NCBI GenBank assembly: GCA_934408725.1
Contig: CAKRVB010000027.1
Span: 1 to 37,593 of the forward strand
DNA length: 37,593 nt
Direction of reading: 5' to 3'
Source of the DNA: an uncultured Marvinbryantia sp.
Lineage (GTDB): Bacteria > Bacillota > Clostridia > Lachnospirales > Lachnospiraceae
How positions within the stretch are numbered: position 1 is the stretch's first letter; every line of letters begins with the position of its first letter. The translations under genes and the position numbers were made by a program. Shown piece after piece: positions 1 to 9,615 of the stretch. The notes beneath the pieces are model-generated. The model saw nothing but the letters and a program-made list of their open reading frames with translations. It was not told the origin of the DNA and ran no database searches.

Positions 1-854
1 GGTGCGCCCAGCTCTAACAGTCTTTTCAGACGGTTGTTACGGTTGATAATACGACGATACAGATCATTTAAGTCAGATGTGGCAAAACGTCCACCATCCA
101 GCTGTACCATCGGACGGATATCTGGCGGGATAACCGGAATGACAGTCATGATCATCCATTCTGGTTTATTTCCAGATTCACGGAATGCTTCTACCACTTC
201 CAGTCTCTTTACGATACGGGCACGCTTCTGGCCTGATGATTCAGCCAGAGCAGCCTGTAATTCTGCTGATTCCTTGTCCATATCAATTGCTTCCAGAAGC
301 TCTTTGATGGCTTCTGCACCCATGCCGACACGGAAAGTATCGCCATAGGCCTCTCTTGCTTCCTGATATTCTTTTTCTGTCAGCACCTGCTTATACATCA
401 GGTTGGTATCACCGGCATCCAGTACGATGTAGTTTGCAAAGTACAGGACTTTTTCCAGTACACGCGGTGATAAGTCCAGCATCAGCCCCATTCTGGAAGG
501 GATACCCTTGAAATACCAGATATGAGAAACTGGTGCAGCCAGTTCAATATGACCCATACGTTCTCTACGAACGCTGGATTTGGTAACTTCTACACCACAG
601 CGATCGCAGACAACACCTTTATAACGGATTTTTTTATATTTACCACAGTGGCACTCCCAGTCCTTGCTAGGTCCGAAAATACGTTCACAGAAGAGTCCGT
701 CTTTTTCCGGTTTCAGTGTTCTGTAGTTAATGGTTTCCGGTTTCTTTACTTCTCCATGGGACCACTCTCTGATTTTCTCAGGAGATGCCAGGCCAATCTT
801 GATCGCATCAAACGAAATTGGCTGATAAACTTCTTTATTTGTTACTTCTGCCAT
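1..854 (-). CDS. rpoC: RNA polymerase beta' subunit, N-terminal part (cut by window edge)
   Basis: This is the first 284 codons of the RNA polymerase beta' subunit, the clamp-forming catalytic partner of RpoB. The N-terminus runs [20 protein letters not shown] and is followed by the zinc-binding CHCG...CDRC cluster near residues 60-80, then the conserved [20 protein letters not shown] segment that leads to the lid and rudder. The start is set by an AGGGAGGG ribosome binding site nine bases upstream. The start lies 14 bases after the rpoB stop, so the two genes are one transcription unit and probably translationally coupled. The catalytic NADFDGD loop lies beyond the window. The reading frame is intact as far as visible. 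Confidence 0.98.
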   Translation of the reverse strand, partial: MAEVTNKEVYQPISFDAIKIGLASPEKIREWSHGEVKKPETINYRTLKPEKDGLFCERIFGPSKDWECHCGKYKKIRYKGVVCDRCGVEVTKSSVRRERMGHIELAAPVSHIWYFKGIPSRMGLMLDLSPRVLEKVLYFANYIVLDAGDTNLMYKQVLTEKEYQEAREAYGDTFRVGMGAEAIKELLEAIDMDKESAELQAALAESSGQKRARIVKRLEVVEAFRESGNKPEWMIMTVIPVIPPDIRPMVQLDGGRFATSDLNDLYRRIINRNNRLKRLLELGA

Positions 855-868
855 GAATGGTTCCCTCC

Positions 869-3800
869 CTATTCTACATCGTCATCGAAGCTGTCATCCA
901 CATCAACGGTTTCTTCATCTTCGGACTCCTGTACATCTACAAGTTCATCACCGGAGAATTCCTGCTGGCTGAATCCATAGCTGCCAAAGGAATTTTCCTC
1001 ACGCTTATAGCCTCTGTCTCCTTCAATGACGGAACGGATATCTGTTTCACCATAATCAACAGTTTCCATAATCTCTACTTCCTGCTGGTTCTCGCCAAGG
1101 ACTTTCACGTCCAGACCAAGAGCCTGCAGCTCTTTCAGCATAACCTTAAAGGATTCTGGAATACCAGGTTCAGGAATATTCTCACCCTTAATGATTGCTT
1201 CATATGTCTTCACACGACCAACAACGTCATCAGATTTTACTGTCAGGATTTCCTGCAGTGTGTAAGATGCTCCGTATGCTTCCAGAGCCCAAACTTCCAT
1301 CTCTCCGAAACGCTGTCCACCGAACTGAGCTTTACCACCCAGAGGCTGCTGTGTTACCAGTGAGTAAGGACCAGTAGAACGTGCATGGATCTTATCATCA
1401 ACCAGATGATGCAGTTTCAGATAATGCATGTGTCCGATGGTTACAGGACTGTCAAAGAACTCACCTGTTCTACCATCACGAAGTCTTACCTTACCGTCTC
1501 TGGACAGTGGCACACCCTTCCACAGCTCTCTGTGATCTCTGTTCTCATACAGATAATCCAGAACTTCCGGAAGCAGTTCTTCGCCATGTTTTGCTTTGAA
1601 TTCATCCCATTCCAGATTGACATAATCATTTGCCAGATCCAGAGTGTCCATGATATCAATTTCGTTTGCACCGTCGAATACCGGAGTAGAAATATTAAAT
1701 CCAAGTGCTTTTGCTGCAAGACTTAAATGAATCTCCAGCACCTGTCCGATATTCATACGAGAAGGCACACCCAGAGGATTCAGTACGATATCCAGTGGAC
1801 GTCCGTTTGGCAGGAATGGCATATCTTCGACTGGTAATACACGGGAAACGACACCCTTGTTACCATGACGTCCGGCCATCTTATCACCAACGGAAATCTT
1901 TCTCTTCTGTGCAATATAGATTCTGACTGCCTGGTTTACTCCAGGTGCCAGTTCATCGCCATTTTCTCTTGTGAATACTTTTGCATCTACAACAATACCA
2001 TATTCACCATGAGGTACTTTCAGAGAAGTATCTCTTACTTCACGGGCTTTTTCACCGAAAATCGCACGAAGCAGTCTCTCTTCTGCTGTCAGTTCTGTCT
2101 CTCCCTTAGGAGTTACTTTACCAACCAGGATATCACCGGCACGAACTTCTGCACCGATACGGATGATACCTCTTTCATCCAGATCCTTTAATGCATCATC
2201 ACCTACACCAGGAACGTCTCTTGTGATCTCTTCCGGTCCCAGCTTGGTATCACGGGCTTCTGCCTCATATTCTTCAATATGAACAGATGTATATACATCG
2301 TTCATAACCAGTCTTTCACTTAACAGAACCGCATCCTCGTAGTTATAACCTTCCCATGTCATGAAACCGATCAGTGGGTTCTTACCAAGAGCGATCTCTC
2401 CATTGGAAGTAGAAGGTCCGTCTGCGATAACCTGTCCGGCTGCCACACGGTTGCCTTTGAATACGATTGGCTTCTGATTGTAGCAGTTGCTCTGGTTGCT
2501 TCGCAGGAACTTAGTCAGATGGTATTCATCCTTCTGTCCATCGTCTGTCTTGATAACGATCTCTCTAGAAGTAACCGTTTCAACCACACCTGCACGTTTT
2601 GCTACTACGCAGACACCGGAGTCAACCGCTGCCTTTGTCTCCATACCAGTACCAACTACAGGTGCTTCTGTAGTCAGAAGAGGTACGGCCTGACGCTGCA
2701 TGTTAGATCCCATCAGCGCACGGTTCGCATCGTCGTTCTGCAGGAAAGGAATGAGGGCTGTAGCTACGGAGAACACCATCTTAGGAGATACATCCATGTA
2801 ATCAAACATGCTTCGTTCGTATTCCTGTGTCTCTTCTCTGTAACGACCGGATACATTCTTACGAACAAAATATCCGTCTGCATCCAGCTGCTCATTTGCC
2901 TGTGCTACATGATAATTATCCTCTTCATCAGCGGTCATATAAACAACTTCATCTGTGACACGCGGATTCTTAGGATCTGTCTTGTCAATCTTACGGTATG
3001 GTGCCTCAACGAAACCATACTGGTTGATTCTTGCATAGCATGCAAGAGAGTTGATCAGACCGATGTTCGGTCCTTCAGGAGTCTCGATAGGACACATTCT
3101 TCCGTAATGGGAATAATGTACGTCTCGAACCTCGAATCCGGCTCTGTCTCGTGACAGACCACCAGGTCCCAGTGCGGACAGACGTCTCTTGTGAGTCAGC
3201 TCACCAAGAGGGTTGTTCTGATCCATGAACTGTGACAGCTGGGAAGATCCGAAGAACTCTTTCACTGCTGCAGTTACCGGCTTGATATTGATCAGGGACT
3301 GTGGCGAAATACCTTCCAGATCCTGTGTGGTCATTCTTTCACGAACCACTCTCTCCAGTCTGGACAGACCGATACGGTACTGATTCTGAAGCAGTTCACC
3401 TACCGCACGAATACGTCTGTTACCCAGGTGGTCAATATCATCATCATTTCCAATGCCATATTCCAGATGCATATTGTAGTTAATAGAAGCAAAGATATCT
3501 TCTTTTGTAATATGCTTTGGAATCAGGTCATGAATATCTCTCTTAATTGCATCTTTGATATCATCCAGGCTTTCATTTTCTTCCAGTATAGAAGCCAGCA
3601 CCGGATAATATACTAATTCTGTCACGCCAAGGCTTCTTGCTTCATCCTCATCGATATCTACCCATTTGGTGATATCTACCATCATGCTGGACAGAACTTT
3701 TTCATTGCGTTCTTCTGTCTGAATCCAGACAAATGGAACTGCCGCATTCTGAATATCATCAGCCAGTTCGCGTGTTAACTTTGTTCCTGCTTCCACCAGG

Positions 3801-4717
3801 ACTTCACCAGTAGAAGGATCCACTACATCCTCTGACAGTACATGTCCTGCAATACGGTTGCGAAGCATCAGCTTTTTGTTGAATTTATAACGTCCGACTT
3901 TTGCAAGATCGTATCTTCTCGGGTCAAAGAACATTGCTGTAATCAGGCTCTCTGCGCTCTCTACTGCTAATGGTTCACCCGGACGGATCTTTTTGTACAG
4001 TTCCAGAAGACCTTCTTTGTAGTTCGTAGAAACGTCCTTGGTCAATGTCGCAAGAATCTTTGGTTCCTCACCAAATAATTCCAGGATCTCAGCATTTGTG
4101 CTGACACCAAGAGCACGAATCAATACGGTAATCGGTACTTTTCTGGTTCTGTCTACACGAACATAAAATACGTCATTGGAGTCTGTCTCATATTCCAGCC
4201 ATGCACCACGGTTTGGAATCACGGTAGAAGAAAACAGTCTCTTACCAAGCTTGTCATGTGCAATTGCGTAATAAATACCCGGAGAACGAACCAGCTGGCT
4301 TACGATAACACGTTCTGCACCGTTAATAACGAACGTACCTGTAGCTGTCATCAGCGGAAGATCTCCCATGAATATTTCATGTTCATTGATTTCATCAGTC
4401 TCTCTGTTGTGAAGTCTGACCTTAACTTTCAAAGGAGCTGCATAAGTAGCATCGCGCTCTTTGCACTCTTCGATTGAGTATTTGACATCATCTTCGCAAA
4501 GCTTGAAATCCACGAATTCCAGGCTGAGCTTTTCGCTGTAATCGCGAATCGGTGAGATATCATCAAACACTTCATTGAGGCCTTCGTCCAAAAACCACTG
4601 GTATGAGTCCTTCTGAACCTCGATCAGGTTCGGCATCTCAAGAACCTCTTTCTGTCTTGAGTAACTCATTCGGAAACTGTTGCCGTTTGTGATAGGACGT
4701 ATCCTGTTTTTCTCCAT
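869..4717 (-). CDS. rpoB: RNA polymerase beta subunit
   Basis: This is the full-length beta subunit, 1282 aa from the ATG at 4717. The frame stays open upstream to 4861, but that extension is not RpoB-like, and the chosen ATG follows a GGGGTG ribosome binding site. The rifampicin pocket is visible as [20 protein letters not shown] followed by LSALGPGG. The residues equivalent to E. coli Q513, D516, H526, R529 and S531 are all the susceptible type. The [16 protein letters not shown] and [15 protein letters not shown] segments are also present. The C-terminus carries an acidic tail rich in D and E. It is co-transcribed with rpoC from the promoter at 4849-4877 and not from rplL, which has its own terminator 3.2 kb upstream. 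Confidence 0.98.
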   Translation of the reverse strand: MEKNRIRPITNGNSFRMSYSRQKEVLEMPNLIEVQKDSYQWFLDEGLNEVFDDISPIRDYSEKLSLEFVDFKLCEDDVKYSIEECKERDATYAAPLKVKVRLHNRETDEINEHEIFMGDLPLMTATGTFVINGAERVIVSQLVRSPGIYYAIAHDKLGKRLFSSTVIPNRGAWLEYETDSNDVFYVRVDRTRKVPITVLIRALGVSTNAEILELFGEEPKILATLTKDVSTNYKEGLLELYKKIRPGEPLAVESAESLITAMFFDPRRYDLAKVGRYKFNKKLMLRNRIAGHVLSEDVVDPSTGEVLVEAGTKLTRELADDIQNAAVPFVWIQTEERNEKVLSSMMVDITKWVDIDEDEARSLGVTELVYYPVLASILEENESLDDIKDAIKRDIHDLIPKHITKEDIFASINYNMHLEYGIGNDDDIDHLGNRRIRAVGELLQNQYRIGLSRLERVVRERMTTQDLEGISPQSLINIKPVTAAVKEFFGSSQLSQFMDQNNPLGELTHKRRLSALGPGGLSRDRAGFEVRDVHYSHYGRMCPIETPEGPNIGLINSLACYARINQYGFVEAPYRKIDKTDPKNPRVTDEVVYMTADEEDNYHVAQANEQLDADGYFVRKNVSGRYREETQEYERSMFDYMDVSPKMVFSVATALIPFLQNDDANRALMGSNMQRQAVPLLTTEAPVVGTGMETKAAVDSGVCVVAKRAGVVETVTSREIVIKTDDGQKDEYHLTKFLRSNQSNCYNQKPIVFKGNRVAAGQVIADGPSTSNGEIALGKNPLIGFMTWEGYNYEDAVLLSERLVMNDVYTSVHIEEYEAEARDTKLGPEEITRDVPGVGDDALKDLDERGIIRIGAEVRAGDILVGKVTPKGETELTAEERLLRAIFGEKAREVRDTSLKVPHGEYGIVVDAKVFTRENGDELAPGVNQAVRIYIAQKRKISVGDKMAGRHGNKGVVSRVLPVEDMPFLPNGRPLDIVLNPLGVPSRMNIGQVLEIHLSLAAKALGFNISTPVFDGANEIDIMDTLDLANDYVNLEWDEFKAKHGEELLPEVLDYLYENRDHRELWKGVPLSRDGKVRLRDGRTGEFFDSPVTIGHMHYLKLHHLVDDKIHARSTGPYSLVTQQPLGGKAQFGGQRFGEMEVWALEAYGASYTLQEILTVKSDDVVGRVKTYEAIIKGENIPEPGIPESFKVMLKELQALGLDVKVLGENQQEVEIMETVDYGETDIRSVIEGDRGYKREENSFGSYGFSQQEFSGDELVDVQESEDEETVDVDDSFDDDVE

Positions 4718-4848
4718 ATGACGTTTCACCCCTGTCTTTTTATATAAATGTGCCGGTGTGCTCTTGCTCTTTTTCGTACAAATACACCAAGTTTCTTTTT
4801 GGGTATACTTCACCCAAACGCATACTCTCGCACAATAATGCAACCTAT

Positions 4849-4877
4849 ACTGTATCACCAATTTTCAAGGTTGTCAA
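4849..4877 (-). promoter_or_regulatory. Sigma-A promoter of rpoBC
   Basis: On the minus strand a TTGACA -35 box (4872-4877) and a TACAGT -10 box (4849-4854) are separated by exactly 17 bases. Transcription would start near 4842, giving an untranslated leader of about 125 bases before rpoB. It lies just downstream of the terminator of the PTS gene, so rpoBC is an independent unit here. Confidence 0.85.
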
Positions 4878-4914
4878 ATGGTTTTTGAAAATTATTAAAA
4901 CTTGTGTTCATTAA

Positions 4915-4957
4915 AAAAATGCAAAAATGGAATCCACGCCACTGCAGATTCCATTTC
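4915..4957 (-). terminator. Rho-independent terminator after the PTS EIIC gene
   Basis: Read on the minus strand, AAATGGAATC pairs with GATTCCATTT over ten base pairs around a 12-base loop and is followed by TTGCATTTTTTT. It begins seven bases after the stop codon of the EIIC gene. Confidence 0.8.
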
Positions 4958-4963
4958 ATTTCT

Positions 4964-6028
4964 TTATATATCAAGTTTCATGTCGCCGTATTTGATCCAG
5001 CCTTTTTTTCTCATGTATTCGGAGATAGCCAGAGTGATAACTGCCGGGAGGATGATCTGGATCAGCAGTATTTTGATCAGGACGATGGTTCCAGTTTCTG
5101 CCGGTACCATGGTCTGCCAGGTCATGATCTGTCCTACCAGTCCGGCCGTTCCCATTCCGGATCCGGTGGCATTGCTGGTCATCTTGAAGATCATGGTTCC
5201 AACTGGTCCTAAGATGGCGCTCGAGAGAATGGCCGGGATCCAGATCACAGGCTTACGGACAATATTGGGTACCTGAAGCATGGAAGTTCCGATTCCCTGT
5301 GCTACCAGACCACCGATTTTATTTTCACGATATGAAGCTACCGCAAATCCTACCATATTACAGCAGCATCCAACGGTAGCTGCACCGGCCGCCAGACCGG
5401 ACAGGTTCAGAATAATGCCAAGCGCTGCTGAACTAATCGGAAGAGTCAGGATCATCCCCATCAGAACCGATACCACGATTCCCATCAAAAATGGCTGCTG
5501 CTCTACACCCCAGTTGATCATTGCACCAAGGCTTGTCATGATCTTTGACACGCCCGGTCCCACCAGAAGACCAACCAATGAACCGGTTCCAATGGTCACA
5601 ATCGGTGTTACCAGAATATCCACTTTCGTCTTGCCCGCTACCAGATGCCCGCACTCAATTCCAATATAGGCAGCCAAAAACGCACCAAGTGGTTCTCCCG
5701 GTCCTGCAAATACCATCGTTCCATCCACAAGAACCGTACCGGCCAGCAGCTTGCTGGCAAATGCGCCCACCATACCGGCTGTCGCCGCAGATACCACTAC
5801 CAGATAGCTTTCTTTAAACTTCGCGGCTACACCCACACCGATACCGGCACCGGTCAGTGCTGCCGCAACCTTCCCTACCGCAAAGATCATATCTCCTCTC
5901 GGGCCACCGATCAGTGTACCGATCTGCTGAATAATTGTACCTATGATCAGTGTGGCGAACAGCCCCTGTGCCATGCCGCTCAGGCCGTCAATAAAAATGT
6001 GATCCAGTAAACCCTTGATTTTCTTCAT
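4964..6028 (-). CDS. Orphan PTS-type EIIC membrane permease (PTS_EIIC_2 family)
   Basis: A 354-aa very hydrophobic protein with about nine or ten membrane segments and many Gly-rich turns. The N-terminus MKKIKGLLDHIFIDGLSGMA and the later internal segments match stand-alone EIIC proteins of the PTS_EIIC_2 family, which are predicted sugar or sugar-like transporters of unknown substrate. The start at 6028 is preferred over the in-frame upstream ATG at 6064 because it follows a GAGGGAGAG ribosome binding site. No EIIA, EIIB or catabolic enzyme is adjacent, so phosphorylation partners must be elsewhere or the protein may not work as a classical PTS. It has its own promoter (6082-6110) and terminator. 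The family call rests on overall sequence character; the substrate is unknown. Confidence 0.8.
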   Translation of the reverse strand: MKKIKGLLDHIFIDGLSGMAQGLFATLIIGTIIQQIGTLIGGPRGDMIFAVGKVAAALTGAGIGVGVAAKFKESYLVVVSAATAGMVGAFASKLLAGTVLVDGTMVFAGPGEPLGAFLAAYIGIECGHLVAGKTKVDILVTPIVTIGTGSLVGLLVGPGVSKIMTSLGAMINWGVEQQPFLMGIVVSVLMGMILTLPISSAALGIILNLSGLAAGAATVGCCCNMVGFAVASYRENKIGGLVAQGIGTSMLQVPNIVRKPVIWIPAILSSAILGPVGTMIFKMTSNATGSGMGTAGLVGQIMTWQTMVPAETGTIVLIKILLIQIILPAVITLAISEYMRKKGWIKYGDMKLDI

Positions 6029-6081
6029 GTTCTCTCCCTCCTGCGTTCCCGGGTGTCTTGTCACCTGTCATGCTATTAGGT

Positions 6082-6110
6082 ATCATACCGTAACATAGGA
6101 ATAAAATCAA
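6082..6110 (-). promoter_or_regulatory. Sigma-A promoter of the EIIC gene
   Basis: The -35 box TTGATT (6105-6110) and the -10 box TATGAT (6082-6087) are separated by 17 bases on the minus strand, and the gene starts about 50 bases downstream. The region between deoD and the EIIC gene therefore holds a terminator followed by a new promoter. Confidence 0.75.
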
Positions 6111-6198
6111 GTGAATAAGTCCTACCCTTTCTATGCATCGTCACACAAAATACCTTGCAGGGCTTTTCTGTGGACAGTAACCATACTTTATAACGCAC

Positions 6199-6224
6199 AA
6201 AAATCATGCCGAAGCATGATTTTC
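6199..6224 (-). terminator. Rho-independent terminator after deoD
   Basis: On the minus strand AAAATCATGC and GCATGATTTT form a ten-base-pair stem closed by a TTCG tetraloop, ending in a T run. It lies about 20 bases past the deoD stop codon. Confidence 0.88.
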
Positions 6225-6245
6225 GTACTATATATCTTTTTCTGT

Positions 6246-6953
6246 TTAAAGTCTGATCGCAGTCTCCAGCGCCACTTTCATCATATTGGTGAACTTGTTC
6301 TGCCGTTCTTCTGCGGTAGTTGCTTCGCCGGTTACAACAGAATCAGAAACCGTAAAGATACCAAGTGCTTTCACACCTGCTCTTGCCGCCTCACAGTAAA
6401 GTGCATAGCTTTCCATTTCAATGCCAAGCACTCCCATCTTGGCCCATTGCTTCCATTCCGGTGTTTCGGTATAGAAGACGTCACTGGATAAAATATTTCC
6501 TACGATATATGGATATTTTTCCTCTTCAGCTATCTCCTGCGCTGTTTTCAGAAGTGTAAAATCTGCAATGGCACTATAGATTCCCGGCAGATTGTAATGA
6601 TGCACATAATTGCTGTCTGTGCAGGCTCCCTGTGCCATCAGAATCGTTCCCAGCTTCACATCTTCCTGTGTGGTTCCGCAGGAACCCACACGGATCAGAT
6701 TCTTTACTCCATAAAAATGAATCAGTTCGTGACTGTAAATGCCAATGGACGGCATACCCATTCCTGTTCCCATAACGGATACTTTTTTTCCTTTATAGGT
6801 TCCAGTATAACCGAACATATTGCGTACTGTATTGAACTGCACTGGATTTTCTAAAAATGTCTCTGCGATTACTTTTGCACGAAGCGGATCTCCCGGTAAT
6901 AAAATAGTTTCTGCTATATCGCCCATATTGGCAGCGTTATGTGGTGTTGCCAT
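6246..6953 (-). CDS. deoD: Purine nucleoside phosphorylase, DeoD type
   Basis: This 235-aa protein is a hexameric-type (trimer of dimers) purine nucleoside phosphorylase, which cleaves purine (deoxy)nucleosides with phosphate in the cytoplasmic salvage pathway. Phosphate-binding residues are visible: G21 and R25 in GDPLRAK, R44, and R88 with S91 in RVGSCG. The ribose-binding GIEMES motif has E179, M180 and E181. The catalytic D204 is in SDSVVTGE, with R217 following. Length and motifs match E. coli DeoD almost one to one. An AAAGGAGGA ribosome binding site precedes the start. The hydrolase gene ends 96 bases upstream, and I see no strong promoter between them, so the two may be co-transcribed. 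Confidence 0.95.
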   Translation of the reverse strand: MATPHNAANMGDIAETILLPGDPLRAKVIAETFLENPVQFNTVRNMFGYTGTYKGKKVSVMGTGMGMPSIGIYSHELIHFYGVKNLIRVGSCGTTQEDVKLGTILMAQGACTDSNYVHHYNLPGIYSAIADFTLLKTAQEIAEEEKYPYIVGNILSSDVFYTETPEWKQWAKMGVLGIEMESYALYCEAARAGVKALGIFTVSDSVVTGEATTAEERQNKFTNMMKVALETAIRL

Positions 6954-7049
6954 ATCGAATTCCTCCTTTGAAATAAACTGTATCTACCTATAATATATCA
7001 TATGTAAATACAGTTCGCCTACTCTTTATCTGAAATTTTCCGAATGAAT

Positions 7050-7838
7050 TCAATCCACTTTTTCCATCACATGATCCAGCCATTCCAGGCACAGTGACAT
7101 CCAGCGTGCAATATGCACATCTGGCTTTCGGTTCTTCTCCAGTTCCTGCACTTCTTCCGTAGCCAGGGACAGACCATGTATTCCATCCGGGAACAGATGA
7201 TATTCCACCGGAATCTTATGCTTTGCCAGCTCGGTCAGCAATAACAGGGAATTTTCCACCGGAACTGCATCATCCGCAAAGGTTCCCCACAGAAATACCG
7301 GTGCACAGCTTTCATCCACCTGCTTTTCCAGACTGTACGCCTCCTGCGCCTGCCGCTCCTCTCCTGCCAGCCTCACAAAGCTGCTGCGGTGTGCATATGC
7401 ACCAGATGAGATCACCGGATAGCACAGAATCATTCCATCTGGACGGTGTTTCTGCAGATTCTCTCCTTTTTCAAAATATTCCGGACGGTTCCACATCACC
7501 CCCAGACTTCCCGCCAGATGCCCGCCTGCCGAAAATCCGCAGGTATAAATATGCTTTCCTTCCATCTGATATTTCTGTGCGTTATCTCTTAACCAGCATA
7601 CTGCATCTGCCAGTTGCTGAAGTGGTACATTTTTCAGCACCGGAGCTTTTACTTCATACCAGAGCACAACAGCCAGATAACCACCTGCCGCAAACTGTTC
7701 CGCCACCGGCCCCGCCTCACGGTCACACAGATTCTCATATCCTCCTCCCGGACAGATCACCACTGCAGCCTTTGGTGCCTGCTTCGGCTGGTAAATATCT
7801 ATGCAGACTCCATTTTTGTCTATTATTCGTTTCTCCAT
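7050..7838 (-). CDS. Alpha/beta-hydrolase, predicted carbohydrate or xylan esterase type
   Basis: A 262-aa cytoplasmic alpha/beta-hydrolase with no signal peptide. The oxyanion-hole loop is CPGGGY (residues 29-34). The nucleophile elbow GFSAGG places Ser103 as nucleophile. The acid is in GTFADDAVP (Asp189 or Asp190) and the base is His221 in DGIHGLS. This layout, with an N-terminal PGGG and a C-terminal FPDGIHGLS, is that of the acetyl-xylan-esterase-like/BD-FAE hydrolases that deacylate sugars. The substrate cannot be read from sequence. It is the first gene after the rplJL terminator and runs in the same direction as deoD. Confidence 0.85.
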   Translation of the reverse strand: MEKRIIDKNGVCIDIYQPKQAPKAAVVICPGGGYENLCDREAGPVAEQFAAGGYLAVVLWYEVKAPVLKNVPLQQLADAVCWLRDNAQKYQMEGKHIYTCGFSAGGHLAGSLGVMWNRPEYFEKGENLQKHRPDGMILCYPVISSGAYAHRSSFVRLAGEERQAQEAYSLEKQVDESCAPVFLWGTFADDAVPVENSLLLLTELAKHKIPVEYHLFPDGIHGLSLATEEVQELEKNRKPDVHIARWMSLCLEWLDHVMEKVD

Positions 7839-7903
7839 TCCAGATTATCCCCCCATTTACACTTTTTGGCCTTCTTGTTGCCAGATATCGTTATCTTGCA
7901 ACT

Positions 7904-7932
7904 ATTATATTTTACCATAAACGAGCACAAAA
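7904..7932 (-). promoter_or_regulatory. Possible promoter of the esterase-deoD unit
   Basis: A perfect TATAAT (7904-7909) lies 17 bases after TTTTGT (7927-7932), a weak -35 that overlaps the T run of the rplL terminator. The -10 box is good and the -35 poor, so this is tentative. About 65 bases separate it from the esterase start. Confidence 0.4.
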
Positions 7933-7962
7933 AAACCACAACATGTTTCCATGCTGTGGTTC
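7929..7962 (-). terminator. Rho-independent terminator of the rplJ-rplL unit
   Basis: On the minus strand AACCACAGCATG and CATGTTGTGGTT form a 12-base-pair stem with one G-T pair around a GAAA loop, followed by seven T. It starts 31 bases past the rplL stop and separates rplJL from the downstream metabolic genes and rpoBC. Confidence 0.92.
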
Positions 7963-7992
7963 TTATAAATTGCATTGCTCTGTTTGCTCAAA

Positions 7993-8367
7993 TTATTTAA
8001 GAGTAACTTTAGCGCCTTCTGCTTCCAGTTTTGTCTTAAGTTCTTCAGCTTCAGCTTTAGAAGCGCCTTCTTTAACAACCTTAGGAGCGCCATCTACAAC
8101 TTCTTTAGCTTCTTTCAGTCCAAGACCTGTTGCTTCACGAACAACTTTGATAACTTTAACTTTGTTTGGTCCAACTTCTGTCAGTTCTACGTCGAACTCA
8201 TCTTTTTCTTCTGCTGCTTCAGCGCCTGCTCCAGCTGCTGCTACTACAACACCTGCTGCTGCAGATACACCAAATTCTTCTTCACATGCTTTTACTAAAT
8301 CATTTAACTCTAATACTGTAAGCTCTTTGATCGCTTCAATAAATTCAGCTGTTGTTAATTTTGCCAT
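7993..8367 (-). CDS. rplL: Ribosomal protein L7/L12
   Basis: A 124-aa L7/L12 stalk protein that recruits translation factors to the ribosome. An N-terminal dimerisation helix ([20 protein letters not shown]) is followed by an Ala/Gly-rich hinge near residues 37-53. The C-terminal domain contains the factor-binding [18 protein letters not shown] segment. The start at 8367 follows a GGAGG ribosome binding site; an upstream in-frame ATG would overlap that site and is rejected. The gene follows rplJ after 116 bases and is terminated at 7929-7962. Confidence 0.98.
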   Translation of the reverse strand: MAKLTTAEFIEAIKELTVLELNDLVKACEEEFGVSAAAGVVVAAAGAGAEAAEEKDEFDVELTEVGPNKVKVIKVVREATGLGLKEAKEVVDGAPKVVKEGASKAEAEELKTKLEAEGAKVTLK

Positions 8368-8483
8368 TTTATTTTCCTCCATTTTTTGATTTATTCGTTT
8401 TTGCTTCGCCAGTCATGCTGCCAGCGAGATTCGTTTAAAATAATCAGGCTGCCCAATGGACATCTGACTGTGCCGTATTCGAC

Positions 8484-8972
8484 TTAAGCCTCTTTGGACT
8501 CTGCGATCTGGCTGATAACACGTGCAAAGTTTGCGATTGGAGACTGAATGCTTCCAAGAAGTTTGCCAAGCAGTTCTTCTCTTGATGGAACGTCTTTCAG
8601 TGCCTGAATAGCCTTCTCATCATAGTAGCCGCCTTCAACAACACCAGCAACCAGCTTCAGTGCCGGAACTGTCTTTGCATGTTTTGCAAGAATACGGATA
8701 GGAGCTGTAGCATCAGCCTTGCTGATTGCGATAGCGTTAGGTCCTTCCAGATTCTCAGAAAGTGGTTCGCAGTCTGTACCCTTGAATGCAAAGTTCATCA
8801 TTGTGTTCTTGTAAACTTTGTAAACAACACCAGCTTCTCTCATCTCTTTACGAAGAGCTGTATCCTGCTCTACAGTAATTCCGCTGTAAGTAACCAGAAC
8901 AACAGACTGTGCGTCTTTAATATGCTCGCTGATTTCTTCAACGATCGGTTTCTTCTGTTCTACTTTTGCCAT
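8484..8972 (-). CDS. rplJ: Ribosomal protein L10
   Basis: A 162-aa L10, the base of the ribosomal stalk that carries the L7/L12 dimers. The conserved N-terminal rRNA-binding part contains the VVLVTYSGITVEQ and YKVYKNTMMNFA segments, and the C-terminal helix ends in ARVISQIAESKEA. The start at 8972 follows an AAAGGAGGTG ribosome binding site. The frame is open further upstream to 9062, but that stretch is the attenuator hairpin and is not protein-like. L10 in complex with L12 is known to repress its own operon through the leader at 9065-9150. Confidence 0.98.
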   Translation of the reverse strand: MAKVEQKKPIVEEISEHIKDAQSVVLVTYSGITVEQDTALRKEMREAGVVYKVYKNTMMNFAFKGTDCEPLSENLEGPNAIAISKADATAPIRILAKHAKTVPALKLVAGVVEGGYYDEKAIQALKDVPSREELLGKLLGSIQSPIANFARVISQIAESKEA

Positions 8973-9020
8973 GAATGGTGCACCTCCTTTATAGTTTGTG
9001 TACCGCCGCATGAATTCCGG

Positions 9021-9059
9021 AAAAAATAAAAATCTCTCTATACTGCGTACAGAGAGATT
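9021..9059 (-). terminator. Transcription attenuator in the rplJ leader
   Basis: On the minus strand AATCTCTCT pairs with AGAGAGATT around an 11-base loop, followed by TTTTTATTTTTT. It lies inside the rplJ leader, between the L10-binding element and the ribosome binding site, which is where the regulated terminator of L10 leaders sits in Firmicutes. Confidence 0.85.
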
Positions 9060-9064
9060 CATAA

Positions 9065-9150
9065 ATCATTCCAATAAGAAATTCTTTACTCCTCGGCAGG
9101 CGGTTTCATCCTTATGCCTTGCGGCACCTGCTGTCTTCGGCAGTTCTTTT
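9065..9150 (-). ncRNA. L10 leader (autoregulatory mRNA element)
   Basis: The minus strand contains CTGCCGAAGACAGCAGG, then GCCGCAAGGC and, 35 bases on, CCTGCCGAGG. The paired CAGCAGG/CCTGCCG arms with the GAAGACAG kink-turn-like bulge are the hallmark of the Rfam L10 leader, which binds the L10-(L12)4 complex. Transcription from the promoter at 9153-9181 would begin almost exactly at its 5' edge. The terminator at 9021-9059 is its likely output. Confidence 0.85.
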
Positions 9151-9152
9151 TG

Positions 9153-9181
9153 AAGATAACACACATTGCCGTGTGTGTCAA
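9153..9181 (-). promoter_or_regulatory. Sigma-A promoter of rplJ-rplL with a palindromic spacer
   Basis: TTGACA (9176-9181) and TATCTT (9153-9158) are 17 bases apart on the minus strand. The spacer is almost entirely an inverted repeat, ACACAC...GTGTGT. The predicted start near 9146 coincides with the beginning of the L10 leader. It overlaps the end of the intergenic space after the cupin-like gene. Confidence 0.75.
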
Positions 9182-9193
9182 CCACTTTTTATC

Positions 9194-9580
9194 CTAAAAT
9201 CCGATTTTTTTCAGAATTTCTTCTTTCAGCGCCGGATCCATCTCTTCGTTCACGGAATTGGACATATCCAGATTCTCTACAATCAGTGCGCTGCTGTTTT
9301 TAGCCAGTAAAATTGCATGGTGCTCTGCCTGCTCCACCAGTGTCAGTTCTTCATTTTTCAGTTCTTGAATATGATAATCTCTGCCATCTGAACTGGTCAC
9401 CAGCCATCCCTGTCCTGACAGCAGAACAAATCCTTCTTCTGATTCCATGTGACGTCCCCACTGATGGAAGGATGGTACTCCATTTACTTCTGGCTGTGAT
9501 GCGTGAACAGCCACACGCCACGGGGTACTGTTATGGATAACTTCAAAGCCTTTTTTATTGGTAAGTTCGTATGCCTTCAT
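9194..9580 (-). CDS. Small cupin-like protein of unknown function
   Basis: A 128-aa soluble protein without signal peptide. The stretch from residue 39 (FHQWGRHMESEEGFVLLSG) resembles a degenerate cupin motif 1, with His39, His44 and Glu47/48 as possible metal ligands. His87 and His88 could stand for the second motif. The rest fits a single beta-barrel of about 100 residues with a helical tail. I do not recognise a specific function. It has a clear AAAGGAGAA ribosome binding site, an excellent promoter (9616-9644) and no obvious terminator, so readthrough into the rplJ leader 14 bases downstream is likely. That placement suggests a housekeeping or host-chromosome gene rather than part of the surface island. 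Confidence 0.7.
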   Translation of the reverse strand: MKAYELTNKKGFEVIHNSTPWRVAVHASQPEVNGVPSFHQWGRHMESEEGFVLLSGQGWLVTSSDGRDYHIQELKNEELTLVEQAEHHAILLAKNSSALIVENLDMSNSVNEEMDPALKEEILKKIGF

Positions 9581-9615
9581 AATGATTCTCCTTTGTTTGA
9601 TTTTCTCCTGTATAG

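Noticed and set aside
3100..3260. Possible rifampicin-resistance substitutions in rpoB
   Set aside because: The residues equivalent to E. coli 513, 516, 526, 529 and 531 are all the susceptible type; differences such as Gly for Ser after NNPL are normal in Firmicutes.
522..4477. Several plus-strand open frames opposite rpoC and rpoB
   Set aside because: They are antisense to clearly coding, conserved genes, lack ribosome binding sites and give Cys/Ser/Phe-rich nonsense proteins. The same holds for the plus-strand frames across the whole island.
7849..7855. C6 run upstream of the esterase as a third phase-variable tract
   Set aside because: It is only six bases and lies at the ribosome binding site position rather than in a promoter spacer, so it is most simply a GGGGGG-type Shine-Dalgarno sequence.
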